Shown in pieces: positions 25,508 to 35,048 of a stretch of DNA of 64,000 nt. The stretch's first letter is position 1; every line of letters begins with the position of its first letter. The position numbers were made by a program, and so were the translations under genes. The stretch comes from Thermoactinomyces intermedius. Lineage in GTDB: Bacteria > Bacillota > Bacilli > Thermoactinomycetales > Thermoactinomycetaceae. The stretch lies in the NCBI RefSeq assembly GCF_016055025.1, contig NZ_JAECVW010000002.1, one strand, 5' to 3'. The notes below the pieces were generated by a model. The model was not told where the DNA came from. It did not search any database and saw only the letters and a program-made list of their open reading frames with translations.

Positions 25508-26746
25508 TCATGGTACATATACTTTGGTCAATTGCATGGTTTTTTGGCGAATTTCCTCCGGGTCGACTTGAATTCGCGCCTCACCGGTTTCCATCGCCGC
25601 TTTGGCAACTTCCATGGCCACTTTCGGGGCCACCCGCGGATCAAAAGGAGCAGGAATCACATAATCCGGACTCAACTCATGCTCCTCAATCAGACTGGCG
25701 ATTCCATACGCGGCGGCAATTTTCATTTCCTCATTGATCGCTTTGGCCCTCACATCCAGGGATCCCCGAAAAATGCCCGGAAAGGCCAGCACATTGTTCA
25801 CCTGATTGGGGAAATCGGAACGTCCGGTTCCCACCACTTTGGCCCCGGCTTGTTTCGCTTCTTCCGGCATGATTTCCGGAACGGGATTGGCCATGGCAAA
25901 AATAATCGGGTCTTTGTTCATGGATCGTACCATTTCCGGCGTCACCGCACCGGCAACCGAAACACCGATAAACACATCGGCGCCTTTCATCACATCGGCC
26001 AATTCCCCGCGAAGCATCCGGTGATTGGTCATTTCAGCCACTTTTTCCTTCACGGGATTCATCCCGTAGGGACGCCCTTTGTAAATGGCGCCTTTGCTGT
26101 CACACATCACCACATCGCGGACGCCCATATTGAGCAACATTTGAATAATGGCAATTCCCGCGGCTCCGGCACCATTGGCGACAACCCGGATTTCTTCCAT
26201 CTTTTTGCCAACCACTTTCAAAGCGTTGATCAACCCGGCCAAGGTGACAATGGCGGTGCCGTGCTGATCATCGTGAAAGACCGGGATGTCCAGTTCTTTT
26301 TTCAACCGCTCTTCAATGATGAAACAGTTGGGAGCCGCGATATCCTCCAAGTTAACCCCGCCAAATGTGGGGGACATGAATTTGACCGTCTCTACAATTT
26401 TATCGATTTCTGTCGTATCAAGGCAAATCGGAATTGCATCCACCCCTGCAAATGATTTGAACAGGACCGCTTTTCCTTCCATCACCGGCAGGGCGGCTCC
26501 GGGACCGATGTTTCCCAACCCCAACACGGCGGTGCCGTCCGTAACGACAGCAACCAGATTCCCTTTCATCGTATAATCATAAATGACACCCGGATCCTTG
26601 TGAATTTCCCGGCAAGGTTCGGCAACACCCGGTGAGTAAGCCAAACTGAGATCATACGCCGACTCGACAGGAACCTTTGATTGCATCGTCAGCTTCCCGC
26701 GCTTTTCCCGATGCAACCGCAATGCTTCTTCGCGCAAATTAGCCAA
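25508..26746 (-). CDS. NAD(P)-dependent malic enzyme
   Basis: Oxidative decarboxylation of malate to pyruvate. Visible: the N-terminal VPVESAYDLSLAYSPGVAEP, MKGNLVAVVTDGTAVLGLGN, the metal-binding FHDDQHGTAIV, and a Rossmann motif VANGAGAAGIAI. 412 residues, the small bacterial form (YtsJ/MaeB-like without the phosphotransacetylase domain). The start is TTG at 26746, ten bases after AAAGGAG. First gene of the operon that continues with fadR, accD, accA, pfkA and pyk, linking pyruvate and NADPH supply to malonyl-CoA synthesis. Confidence 0.93.
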   Translation of the reverse strand: MANLREEALRLHREKRGKLTMQSKVPVESAYDLSLAYSPGVAEPCREIHKDPGVIYDYTMKGNLVAVVTDGTAVLGLGNIGPGAALPVMEGKAVLFKSFAGVDAIPICLDTTEIDKIVETVKFMSPTFGGVNLEDIAAPNCFIIEERLKKELDIPVFHDDQHGTAIVTLAGLINALKVVGKKMEEIRVVANGAGAAGIAIIQMLLNMGVRDVVMCDSKGAIYKGRPYGMNPVKEKVAEMTNHRMLRGELADVMKGADVFIGVSVAGAVTPEMVRSMNKDPIIFAMANPVPEIMPEEAKQAGAKVVGTGRSDFPNQVNNVLAFPGIFRGSLDVRAKAINEEMKIAAAYGIASLIEEHELSPDYVIPAPFDPRVAPKVAMEVAKAAMETGEARIQVDPEEIRQKTMQLTKVYVP

Positions 26747-26773
26747 TACCGACTCGCTCCTTTTCTCCGAATA

Positions 26774-26788
26774 AGTGGTCTGACCACT
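26774..26788. promoter_or_regulatory. FadR-type operator at the malic enzyme promoter
   Basis: Perfect 15-base palindrome AGTGGTCTGACCACT, matching the TGGTC-N-GACCA core of E. coli FadR sites. It starts 11 bases downstream of the -10 box, so a bound repressor would block elongation or initiation. Confidence 0.72.
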
Positions 26789-26798
26789 AATAAGTCAC

Positions 26799-26830
26799 AT
26801 TATACCAGAACAGCCGGGGAAGTGAAAATG
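26799..26830 (-). promoter_or_regulatory. Sigma-A promoter of the malic enzyme-to-pyk operon
   Basis: Minus strand: TGGTATAAT gives a consensus -10 (26799-26804) with the extended TG motif; a weak -35 (TTTCAC) lies 17 bases upstream. Confidence 0.6.
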
Positions 26831-26950
26831 GCTGTTGTGACTTTGTATAACCCCTCACAAAGCCTGTGCTTGTCTCATCGAATGCACACAGTTATTTTTC
26901 TTTATTTTCAGACTTTTATTCATCGTTCCGGATTTTTGCCCCTTAACCCG

Positions 26951-27340
26951 TTATTTTGTCAGCAAAACCTCCTCTTTTTGTTCGTCCCACCGGATTTCCA
27001 GCGTCAACCGGTCCGTTCCCTCCACCGGGGAAGTGTCTTTCAAAACCGAATTCATGACCACCTGGCCATTGCCATCCAAAAACGTTTTCTCCTCGCTTAA
27101 AACGTTTTGCCCGGATTTCAACAGATAGTGAACCGGTCCCACAAAAGCCGCTTCCCCGCCGATATACCGGATCATCAGTTTTTCTTCGCTGGTGTCTTCT
27201 CTGTGATGGTATTCCACCGACGCTTCCCAGTGTTTCGTTTTTCCGGACAAACGCTCTGTCGTTTCCGGACGGGCACAAGCCGACATCAAAATCAAACCAG
27301 CCAAAAGAGAAAGAAAAACCGGAAACCGGATGTTTTTCAT
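26951..27340 (-). CDS. Putative lipoprotein of unknown function
   Basis: Signal peptide with lipobox: KNIRFPVFLSLLAGLILMSAC, so it is exported and lipid-anchored. The mature part (about 110 residues) is beta-rich (HWEASVEYHHRED, LMIRYIGGEAAFVGPVHY, GTDRLTLEIRWDEQ), reminiscent of small immunoglobulin-like lipoproteins, but no family is recognised. The ATG at 27340 is preceded by AGGTGGAG. Confidence 0.75.
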   Translation of the reverse strand: MKNIRFPVFLSLLAGLILMSACARPETTERLSGKTKHWEASVEYHHREDTSEEKLMIRYIGGEAAFVGPVHYLLKSGQNVLSEEKTFLDGNGQVVMNSVLKDTSPVEGTDRLTLEIRWDEQKEEVLLTK

Positions 27341-27465
27341 CTGCTCTCCACCTTTCTGAACCATCTTTTCTTATGTATCCAATCAGCTTTTCATCCCGCT
27401 GACCATTCTCGGTGTTTATGTTTTTATTCATTCGGATAAATAAAATCTATGATCTCCCGCAGAAG

Positions 27466-27487
27466 AAAAGCCCGCATGCGAGCTTTT
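27466..27487 (-). terminator. Hairpin after the 152-residue gene
   Basis: AAAAGC...GCTTTT flanks the palindromic CGCATGCG, 13 bases past the stop of the gene at 27500. Confidence 0.5.
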
Positions 27488-27499
27488 CCGTATTTCCTT

Positions 27500-27958
27500 T
27501 CACAGCACCAAACCCATTTCTTTTTTGGCTTCCCGTTGAAACCAGCATTCCCCCTTTGTGATCAATCCCAAAACATATTCCCTCGCTTCCCGGTGCTGCA
27601 AAGTCAAAAAGCTTAAATCTTCTCCCATCCACACTTCCCATCCGGGCTCTTCCTTCTGACGGTTCACCCTGATATCCAACCCGTAATTCACATCAAAGAA
27701 ACGCCAAACTTTTTGGGACGCAAACACATTTTCCAGATAATCATCAATTCCGGATTGAAACCGTTCGTACAAAGGCTCCAGTTTTTGCGCAACCAATTTT
27801 TCATTTGTAAAAACTTCTTCTTTTTTTATTTCATTTATAAACGAAACGAAAAAAATCTTTTCTTTTTCAAAATAGATACAGTATTGCTCATGATAAACGG
27901 GATCCAACAGTTCACGGGACTCTTGCTGTTTCCACAGCCTGCGGATGGCCTTTTTCAT
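27500..27958 (-). CDS. Uncharacterised cytosolic protein (152 aa)
   Basis: Not recognised. Starts MKKAIRRLWKQQESRELLD with AAGGAGG upstream of the ATG at 27958. It contains many aromatic and charged residues (YCIYFEKEKIFFVSFINEIK, VWRFFDVNYGLDIRVNRQ), no signal peptide and no membrane helix. It ends in its own terminator. Confidence 0.65.
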   Translation of the reverse strand: MKKAIRRLWKQQESRELLDPVYHEQYCIYFEKEKIFFVSFINEIKKEEVFTNEKLVAQKLEPLYERFQSGIDDYLENVFASQKVWRFFDVNYGLDIRVNRQKEEPGWEVWMGEDLSFLTLQHREAREYVLGLITKGECWFQREAKKEMGLVL

Positions 27959-28100
27959 TCACATCCTCCTTGTCAAATATAAAAAAATATTCTAAAAACA
28001 ATTTGTGAATGATTTCATCTACTTTTATTATAAACAATCAGGGGAATTTTTCATTAAAGAAAGCAAATAAAAAGAAAAACTTGTGAACAAACGGTCAAAA

Positions 28101-28134
28101 AAAGAAGTGTCCGCCTCCCGGCAAACACTTCTTT
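28101..28134 (-). terminator. Terminator after pgpA
   Basis: AAAGAAGTGT/ACACTTCTTT stem with a 14-base loop; the minus strand runs on into seven T. Confidence 0.8.
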
Positions 28135-28141
28135 GCAAAGA

Positions 28142-28636
28142 TCAAGGTTGATTTTTCATATATGGATTGGTATCGGGATGTTGATGAGCAATCCTGGCGG
28201 ATGCCGCCGCCGCCACGCCGGCGACAATGTCATCCAAAAACACATGAATCTGTTTCCCGTGGTTATTTAATTTCTCCATGATCCCGACTTTGTTTTTATC
28301 CAGATAACCAAAACTGGTCAGGCCGATGGTTCCATAGACATTCGTGATGCTGAGTGCCAGAATTTCATCAATTCCGTACAGCGGTTCGTCCACTTCCATG
28401 ATGGTTTGAAAAGGCTCGGGCAACTTCTTTTGTTCTGCCAGCATATCCAAGGACACACCCGTGATAATGGCATGTTGCACTTCCCTTTTTTTCAATACGG
28501 CTTTCACATTTTCAACGCAGGTTTGAAGCGACAGATCCTTGTTGTACGGCGATTGCAACTGATAAACGATCTCCGCGATTCCTTCGACGGTCACCCCGCG
28601 TTCTTCCAGCAGCTTCAAGGAATGTTCATAAAACAA
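28142..28636 (-). CDS. pgpA: Phosphatidylglycerophosphatase A family protein (YutG-like)
   Basis: Probably dephosphorylates phosphatidylglycerophosphate in phosphatidylglycerol synthesis. The family core is PLYGIDEILALSITNVYGTI, GLTSFGYLDKNKVGIM and HVFLDDIVAGVAAAASARIA. I start it at the TTG at 28636, because AGAAGGTGAG lies just upstream; a frame with an upstream start would overlap dnaE by about 80 bases. The start is four bases after the dnaE stop, so translation is probably coupled. About 164 residues, as for YutG. Confidence 0.82.
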   Translation of the reverse strand: MFYEHSLKLLEERGVTVEGIAEIVYQLQSPYNKDLSLQTCVENVKAVLKKREVQHAIITGVSLDMLAEQKKLPEPFQTIMEVDEPLYGIDEILALSITNVYGTIGLTSFGYLDKNKVGIMEKLNNHGKQIHVFLDDIVAGVAAAASARIAHQHPDTNPYMKNQP

Positions 28637-28640
28637 AATC

Positions 28641-31600
28641 TCACCTTCTCTTAGCGGCTTGTCGCCTGTTTGTGCCTTCCGTCTCTCTTTTGACCCGCAG
28701 CCCTTCTTCCCCGACAATCTGTTTCAGTTGGTTGACACACGCCTCTGTCCATGCGATCCCGTATTGATCAACCGGCAACGCACGCACTTGTTTCATCCGC
28801 TCATAATAAAGATAAACGGGAATCCGTCCCCGGTTTCGAAGAATGACTGCTTTTAACCGGTTTAATTTTTCCGCTTGTTCCAACTCAGGGGTAATGCGCA
28901 AATACACCCCCTGCGGATTATCCGGCCGGCGTGCTTTCACCGCTTTCAAATCCATCAATGCATCCACAACCACTTGAACCCGGTCATCCGGGTCGGTTTG
29001 GACGCTTCCTTTGACCAGCACCATCGTCCCGTCTTTCACATCATCCCGGTATCGGGAGAAAGCTTTGGGAAACAAGATCGTTTCCACTTCGCCGTGCCGG
29101 TCGGCAAGCGTCATAAAGCCCATGGGTTCCCCTTTTTTGGTTTGAATGACTTTTAATCTGGTGACTTGCCCGGCAATCCAAACCCGGCTTTTGTCCGGCA
29201 GGCACTTTAATTCCGGAATCGTATGAGTGGTGGATTTCCGGATCTCTTCTTGATAAGCATCCAGAGGGTGGCCCGACAAATACAATCCCAAAAGTTCTTT
29301 TTCCTTTTCCAACTTTTCTTCCCGCGAGTAAGGGGTCACCCGGCTTTGGGACAGGTGAAATTGAATGTCCTCCCCGTTGGAACCGGAAAATGCAAAGCTT
29401 AACTGGTCTTTGTCGGCCAGTTGTTTTTCCAGCATTGCCTGCTCCATAACATCGTCGAGAACGGATAAATTTTGTGCCCGGTGCCCCGGAAACGAATCCG
29501 TCGCCCCGCATTCGATCAACGATTCCAAGACACGCCGGTTGCAGATTCTTAAGTCCACACGCCGGCACAAATCCAACAAATCCTTAAACGGCCCTTCTTT
29601 CCGCGCTTCAATGATATTGCGGATGGCATGGGCGCCAACGTTTTTGACGGCCAACAGCCCGAACCGGATCGCCCGGCCTTCCACCGTAAACGTCCGTTGG
29701 CTCTTTTGAATGTCCGGAGGCAGGACCGGCAAATTCATCCTTTTCGCTTCCTCAATATATTCGGCCATTTTGTCATGATTCCCCATCACGGTGGCCAAAA
29801 GCGCCGTCATGAATTCAAGCGGATAATTGGCTTTCAAATAAGCCGTCTGATAAGCAAGCACGCCATAGGCCGCCGAATGGCTCCGGTTAAACCCGTAATC
29901 GGCAAACCGGACAATCAAATCATAAATTTGTTCTGCCGTCGATTCATCATAGCCTTGTCCGATGCAACCTTTGACAAACGCCTGCCGCTGTTCCAACAAC
30001 AAGCTTTTTTCCTTTTTGCTGACGGCCCGTCGCAAGATATCTGCCTGCCCCAGTGAAAAGCCGGCCATTTTGGCGGCGATTTTCATGATTTGCTCCTGAT
30101 AGACGATAATCCCGTACGTACCTTCCAGGATCTCTTCCAGATCCGGATGCAGATAATCCACCTTCTCCAGCCCGTGTTTGGCGCGGATAAACCGCGGAAT
30201 CTGTTCCATGGGGCCCGGACGATATAAGGCGAGCACCGCGATCAGATCCTCAAAACGGGTCGGCTTTAATTCTTTGAGCACTTGCCGCATCCCGAAAGAC
30301 TCCAACTGGAAAACGCCGACGGTCTCGCCACGGGACAACATCCGGTAAGTGGCCGGGTCATCATATTCCATTTGCGAAAAATCCGGTGTCTGTCCGTGGG
30401 TTTCTTTGATGAGTCGAAGCGCATTTTCAATAATGGTCAAATTGCGAAGCCCCAAAAAATCCACTTTGAGAAGGCCGATCTTCTCCAAGACCTCCATCGG
30501 ATATTGCGTCAGCGGAATTCCTTCACTTCCTTCCTGTAACGGAACGAAGCGGGTCAGGGGTTCGCTGGAAATGACCACACCGGCGGCATGCGTGGATACA
30601 TGTCTCGGCATCCCCTCCACTTTTTCCGCCGCTTTCAGCAATTTACCCACAGCCGGGTCCAAGGTTTGCTGTTTCAACCGTGGTTCAGATTGATAGGCCT
30701 TCTTCATGGTCATCCCGGGGCTTGCCGGAATCATTTTTGCCAGCCGGTCCACCTCTGGATAGGGATAATCCATCACACGCCCCAGATCCCGGACCGCCGC
30801 CTTGGGGGCCATGGTTCCAAAGGTAATGATGTGCGCAACGTGATCCGCGCCGTATTTTTCGACAACATACCGAATCACTTCATCCCGCCGCTCATAGTTA
30901 AAGTCGATATCGATGTCCGGCATGCTGATCCTCTCCGGGTTTAAAAACCGTTCAAACAACAGACCGTACCGGATGGGATCGATCTGGGTGATGTTCAGCA
31001 GGTAGGCCACCAGGCTTCCGGCGGCCGAACCGCGTCCGGGACCGACCGCAATCCCGTTTTCATGCGCAAAACGGACAAAATCCCAAACCACCAGAAAATA
31101 ATCGTTCAGATCCATTTGATCAATGGTTTCCAATTCATAGTGAAGCCGGTTTAATATTTCGTCGGTGATTTTTTCATACCTTTCCTCCGCTCCCTTTAAA
31201 CATAGTTTTTTCAAGTAATCTCTCGCGCTCATCCCGTCCGGGACAGGGAAGCGGGGAAACCATTTTTGCCCGAGTGGAATCGTCACATGACAACGCTCGG
31301 CAATTTTGGCCGTATTTTGGATGGCTTCCGGCACATGCCGAAAACGCTCCTTCATCTCATTTTTCGACTTTAAATAAAATTGATCCGAACCGAAACGAAA
31401 CCGATGCACATCATCCAATTTACTGCCTGTTCCTATACATAATAAACAATCATGAATTTCATGATCATTTTTTTCCACGTAATGGACATCATTGGTGGCA
31501 ATGAGTGGAATCTTGAATTCTTCCGCCCACTTGATCAGCACCCGGTTCACCTGCTTTTGTTCCGGCAACCCATGATCCTGCAATTCCAGATAAAAGCAAT

Positions 31601-32108
31601 TTTTCCCAAAAATATCCAAATATTCCCGGATCAAACGACTGGCTTTTTCATATTGGCCGTTTAAAATCGCCTGCGGAATCTCCCCCTTCAGACAAGAACT
31701 GGTTGCGATCAAACCGGCAGCGTGTTTTCGAAGCAAGTTCCGGTCAATTCGCGGTTTATGGTGAAATCCCCGCAAATGGGCTTCGGTACATAGGCGGATC
31801 AAATTTTGGTATCCTTCATTGGACTCGGCAAGGAGCAGCAAATGGTATGTTTTTTGCTCCTTGAGGGGCGTTTTTTTCGTGTAATCGTCCGTCAAATACA
31901 TTTCACAACCAATGATGGGTTTGATTCCTTCTTCCAGACAGGCCCGGTAAAAAGGGATCACACCGTACATCACGCCGTGGTCGCTGATGGCCAGCGCCTT
32001 CATCCCCAGCTGTTTTGCTTTGGCAACCACCTCTTTGATCCGGGCCGCCCCGTCCAACAAACTGTATTCCGTGTGCAGGTGTAAGTGGACAAATTCATCC
32101 GGTTCCAC
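28641..32108 (-). CDS. dnaE: DNA polymerase III subunit alpha DnaE
   Basis: Error-prone-type replicative polymerase that in Bacillales extends primers, mainly on the lagging strand, before PolC takes over. PHP domain at the start (HLHLHTEYSLLDGAARI), polymerase core with catalytic aspartates in ISMPDIDIDFNYERRDEVI, thumb/fingers (GPGRGSAAGSLVAYLL), helix-hairpin-helix, and a C-terminal OB fold (VWIAGQVTRLKVIQTKKGEP). About 1155 residues, typical of DnaE. GGAGGTGAT is well spaced for the GTG at 32108 (EPDEFVHLHLH); the nearby ATG at 32114 overlaps that site. Confidence 0.95.
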   Translation of the reverse strand: MEPDEFVHLHLHTEYSLLDGAARIKEVVAKAKQLGMKALAISDHGVMYGVIPFYRACLEEGIKPIIGCEMYLTDDYTKKTPLKEQKTYHLLLLAESNEGYQNLIRLCTEAHLRGFHHKPRIDRNLLRKHAAGLIATSSCLKGEIPQAILNGQYEKASRLIREYLDIFGKNCFYLELQDHGLPEQKQVNRVLIKWAEEFKIPLIATNDVHYVEKNDHEIHDCLLCIGTGSKLDDVHRFRFGSDQFYLKSKNEMKERFRHVPEAIQNTAKIAERCHVTIPLGQKWFPRFPVPDGMSARDYLKKLCLKGAEERYEKITDEILNRLHYELETIDQMDLNDYFLVVWDFVRFAHENGIAVGPGRGSAAGSLVAYLLNITQIDPIRYGLLFERFLNPERISMPDIDIDFNYERRDEVIRYVVEKYGADHVAHIITFGTMAPKAAVRDLGRVMDYPYPEVDRLAKMIPASPGMTMKKAYQSEPRLKQQTLDPAVGKLLKAAEKVEGMPRHVSTHAAGVVISSEPLTRFVPLQEGSEGIPLTQYPMEVLEKIGLLKVDFLGLRNLTIIENALRLIKETHGQTPDFSQMEYDDPATYRMLSRGETVGVFQLESFGMRQVLKELKPTRFEDLIAVLALYRPGPMEQIPRFIRAKHGLEKVDYLHPDLEEILEGTYGIIVYQEQIMKIAAKMAGFSLGQADILRRAVSKKEKSLLLEQRQAFVKGCIGQGYDESTAEQIYDLIVRFADYGFNRSHSAAYGVLAYQTAYLKANYPLEFMTALLATVMGNHDKMAEYIEEAKRMNLPVLPPDIQKSQRTFTVEGRAIRFGLLAVKNVGAHAIRNIIEARKEGPFKDLLDLCRRVDLRICNRRVLESLIECGATDSFPGHRAQNLSVLDDVMEQAMLEKQLADKDQLSFAFSGSNGEDIQFHLSQSRVTPYSREEKLEKEKELLGLYLSGHPLDAYQEEIRKSTTHTIPELKCLPDKSRVWIAGQVTRLKVIQTKKGEPMGFMTLADRHGEVETILFPKAFSRYRDDVKDGTMVLVKGSVQTDPDDRVQVVVDALMDLKAVKARRPDNPQGVYLRITPELEQAEKLNRLKAVILRNRGRIPVYLYYERMKQVRALPVDQYGIAWTEACVNQLKQIVGEEGLRVKRETEGTNRRQAAKRR

Positions 32109-32155
32109 AGCCATCACCTCCCATCTTTCTCCCATTATATCAAAGAAGGTCGTCC

Positions 32156-32184
32156 TCATATTTTACAAGAAGCGTTCATAGGGT
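32156..32184 (+). promoter_or_regulatory. Sigma-E-like promoter for ytrH-ytrI
   Basis: TCATATT (32156-32162) matches the sigma-E -35 consensus; after 14 bases CATAGGGT partly matches the -10 CATACAnT. It fits the known sigma-E control of ytrH/ytrI in Bacillus. Confidence 0.5.
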
Positions 32185-32218
32185 GAATAGAAGAAACCAA
32201 ATGGAGGACGGTTAAGCG

Positions 32219-32548
32219 ATGGAACAGGAATTTTGGACCACAGCCATTTTGGATTTTCTGATTGCATTAGGCGTCGTGTTGGGCGGAGTCATGTTGGGAG
32301 GATTGGGTGCTTTTGTGGCGGATGATTACCCGATGTACAAAATGTTGCGGTTGTCCGAACAGCTGAAAATCTGGGCCATGGTTGCCGCCATCGGGGGAAC
32401 GTTTGATACCATCAAAAATTTTGAAATCACCATTTTGGGGGGACAATTAAACTTAGCATTCCAACAATTGATTTTTATCGTCAGTGCTTTCTTGGGTGCC
32501 CACACAGGAACCATTCTGGTTCGTTGGTTGATCCAAGGTGAATTTTAA
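32219..32548 (+). CDS. ytrH: Sporulation membrane protein YtrH
   Basis: 109-residue membrane protein with about three helices (ILDFLIALGVVLGGVMLGGL, WAMVAAIGGTFDTIKNFEIT, LIFIVSAFLGAHTGTILVRW). YtrH is produced in the mother cell and contributes to efficient sporulation in Bacillus. It is followed without a gap by ytrI, its usual partner. GGAGGACGG precedes the ATG. Confidence 0.85.
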   Translation: MEQEFWTTAILDFLIALGVVLGGVMLGGLGAFVADDYPMYKMLRLSEQLKIWAMVAAIGGTFDTIKNFEITILGGQLNLAFQQLIFIVSAFLGAHTGTILVRWLIQGEF

Positions 32549-33085
32549 ATGATAAGTGGCGTTTGGCAAATGCTGAAAAAAAACCGCCGTTCTTTTGTGA
32601 TGTTCCTGTTGGGCGTTGTCACGGGCAGCAGTGTCTTTCTGATTCTCTACGGGCAAAAACTGGACGGTTTGCTTTCCGAGAGAAACACCATCTATTATGC
32701 AAACAACCAAAAATACAAAGAGATCCTGAAATTGGAGAAAGAGATTGAGCAACTCACCAAAAAAGGAAACCGGCGGCAAGACGAGGAAGAACGAATCAAA
32801 AAAATCGTCGTGGAGGTGGATGCTGAACAGCCTTTTATCTCGGATGCCGTCAAAACGCGGATCGAGAAAAAATTATCTCCCTTTCTGGACAAATCCATGC
32901 AATGGATCAGCAATAATCCGGATATCATTGAACTGATCCTTGAAAAAGAACAAGTGACCATTGATGACACCCAACGCACCAAAGTGGAAGTTCACTTAAA
33001 ATATGTCTCGTTGTACGATGAAACGCTGAAAATCTGGCTGGAAGCCAAAAGCCTCACCAATGACGTGGCAAACACGAACAGTTGA
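32549..33085 (+). CDS. ytrI: Sporulation membrane protein YtrI
   Basis: 178 residues: one N-terminal membrane helix (RSFVMFLLGVVTGSSVFLIL), a coiled coil (KYKEILKLEKEIEQLTKKG) and a soluble C-terminal domain. The start directly follows the ytrH stop, as in Bacillus, so the pair is co-expressed; the product acts at the forming spore membrane. Confidence 0.82.
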   Translation: MISGVWQMLKKNRRSFVMFLLGVVTGSSVFLILYGQKLDGLLSERNTIYYANNQKYKEILKLEKEIEQLTKKGNRRQDEEERIKKIVVEVDAEQPFISDAVKTRIEKKLSPFLDKSMQWISNNPDIIELILEKEQVTIDDTQRTKVEVHLKYVSLYDETLKIWLEAKSLTNDVANTNS

Positions 33086-33211
33086 TGCAATGCGTTAAGA
33101 TATACGATATGATGGAAAGGAAACAGGACTTTCAGCCGAAACAAGGCAAAACGCCTTTGTTCCATCTTGAATGTGACCAAACGCCGCATGCGGTTTCAGG
33201 AGGTATTATCA

Positions 33212-33526
33212 GTGGAAGCCCTTGTCATCCTGTTGATTTCATTGATTTGCATCAGCATTTTCGGAACTTTTTTCAACAGCATTTTATCACGTCGCAAACA
33301 AGGAATAGCCAAACATCTTCACCGGGCCCGGATGAATATTCATATGGGCGTCATGTTTGTTTCCATTGCCCTTTTGCAATTTGTCACCATCCAAACGACA
33401 GCGATTCAGAAAGCGTTCATCGCCATCATTTTTGTGCTTGGCCTGATCAACGGCTATTACGGAATCAAAAACCATCACTATTTCAAACAACAAAGGCAAG
33501 AAAATCAAGAAGCCTCACAGTCCTGA
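33212..33526 (+). CDS. ytpI: YtpI-like membrane protein
   Basis: 104 residues with three hydrophobic helices (ALVILLISLICISIFGTFF, HMGVMFVSIALLQFVTIQTT, FIAIIFVLGLINGYYGIKNH). AGGAGGT lies seven bases before a GTG at 33212, which I take as the start. Matches the YtpI family, of unknown function, in its usual place next to ytoI. Confidence 0.75.
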   Translation: MEALVILLISLICISIFGTFFNSILSRRKQGIAKHLHRARMNIHMGVMFVSIALLQFVTIQTTAIQKAFIAIIFVLGLINGYYGIKNHHYFKQQRQENQEASQS

Positions 33527-33535
33527 AAAAACAAA

Positions 33536-33563
33536 AGGCTCAAACCTGAAAAGATTTGAGCTT
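33536..33563. terminator. Shared hairpin between convergent ytpI and ytoI
   Basis: AGGCTCAAA/TTTGAGCTT stem with a 10-base loop; AAAAAACAAA on the left gives the T run for the minus strand. Confidence 0.6.
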
Positions 33564-33598
33564 ACCATGACGGCATGGGCATGAAGTCCATGCTTTTT

Positions 33599-34909
33599 TT
33601 AACGGTCGATGGCGTGCGCCGTGATGAGCGCTTTGGCCACAACTTGTTGGTCCAAAAGCATTTCCACATCCATTTTCGCCTGTTTCCGCCCCAGATCCAA
33701 AATTCTGGGTTGAATTTTTACGTGACTTTCGATTTGAACCGGTTTTAAAAAATACAGGGTCACATTTTGAATGGTGAGATCCCCGCGCCGTTTCCGGCGA
33801 AGGGCCCGAATGGCGGCCTCCGTCATCAACGTGGTGCACACCCCCGTGCTTAACATCCCCAAAGAATCCGTCATTTGCGGGGTAATTTGCCCGCTGAACA
33901 CGGTTTCTCCATTGGTCCCTTCTTCCGAGAATCCGCGAAAACTCAATTCCTGGATCGTTTCGCCGACTTGCGGCTGTTTTTGCATATAGTGCAGCGATTT
34001 GATCACATCTTCGCGGCTGATCACCCCGATGATTTTCCGGTAATCATCCACGACCGGCAACAATTCAATGCCTTCCCACACCATTTCATGCGCGGCGGAA
34101 GCGAGGGAGGTTTTTAAATTCACCGTGATCGGATTTTTGGTCATCACTTTTTCAATTTTCTCTTCCGGGGGAAATCCCATCACGTCTTTCGCCGTCACCA
34201 TCCCGACCACGCGGTCTTTGTCATCGGTGACCGGATACCGGCTGTGCGAGGTTTCCCGCAACAACTCGTGAAAACGGGAAATGGTGTCATTCGCCCGTAA
34301 ATAAACGGGGCGGTTGGATGTTTTGATCACATCCTCCACCATCAAAATCTCTTTTTTGATCAGCCGGTCATAAATGGCCCGGTTGATCATCGTCGCCACC
34401 GTAAAGGTGTCATAACTGCTGGAGATCACCGGCAACTCCAGCTTGTCCGCCAACCGCTTCACTTCATCGGTTGTGTCAAACCCGCCCGTAATCAGCACGG
34501 CGGATCCTCTTTCCAGCGAAACCCTGTGCACATTGTCCCGATTTCCGACGATCAGAAGGTTCCCCGGTTCCACATAACGCATCATGGCTTCCAATTTCAT
34601 GGCGCCGATCACCATGCGGTTCAACGTCTTGTGCAAACCGGACCGGCCGCCAAGAACACTTCCGTCCACAATGTTGACCACTTCGGCAAATGTCAATTTT
34701 TCTATGTCGGAACGTTGCTTTTTCTCGATGCGCACCGTTCCCACCCGTTCAATGGCATGGACAAGCCCCTTCAACTCTGCGTCTTTAATCGCCCTGTAAG
34801 CGGTTCCATCGCTCACATTTAATTCTTTCGCAATTTGCCGGACAGATATTTTATGTCCCACTTCCAAGCTCTCAATGTACTTGAGAATTTGCTCATGCTT
34901 TGTCGCCAA
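33599..34909 (-). CDS. ytoI: DRTGG/CBS domain protein YtoI
   Basis: Four-part cytosolic protein: N-terminal helix-turn-helix (KISVRQIAKELNVSDGTAYR), DRTGG domain (about 70-185), two CBS repeats (195-310, SRYPVTDDKDRVVGMVTAKD and IELLPVVDDYRKIIGVISRE) and a C-terminal hotdog domain (about 325-436). CBS pairs bind adenine nucleotides, so it probably senses a nucleotide and regulates an unknown target. 436 residues, as in Bacillus YtoI. Start TTG at 34909 behind a GGAAGGGAAGG stretch. Confidence 0.85.
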   Translation of the reverse strand: MATKHEQILKYIESLEVGHKISVRQIAKELNVSDGTAYRAIKDAELKGLVHAIERVGTVRIEKKQRSDIEKLTFAEVVNIVDGSVLGGRSGLHKTLNRMVIGAMKLEAMMRYVEPGNLLIVGNRDNVHRVSLERGSAVLITGGFDTTDEVKRLADKLELPVISSSYDTFTVATMINRAIYDRLIKKEILMVEDVIKTSNRPVYLRANDTISRFHELLRETSHSRYPVTDDKDRVVGMVTAKDVMGFPPEEKIEKVMTKNPITVNLKTSLASAAHEMVWEGIELLPVVDDYRKIIGVISREDVIKSLHYMQKQPQVGETIQELSFRGFSEEGTNGETVFSGQITPQMTDSLGMLSTGVCTTLMTEAAIRALRRKRRGDLTIQNVTLYFLKPVQIESHVKIQPRILDLGRKQAKMDVEMLLDQQVVAKALITAHAIDR

Positions 34910-35048
34910 TTGCCTTCCCTTCCTTCGCCGTTACTGTTACACTTATTATATTACAAAACGGGGGACAGAAAAAATAAAAAGGAGCTTTCCAAGAAAACTC
35001 CTTTCTGTTTGCAATAGAAACAGACTTGCCAAATAGAAAGAAACAGAT

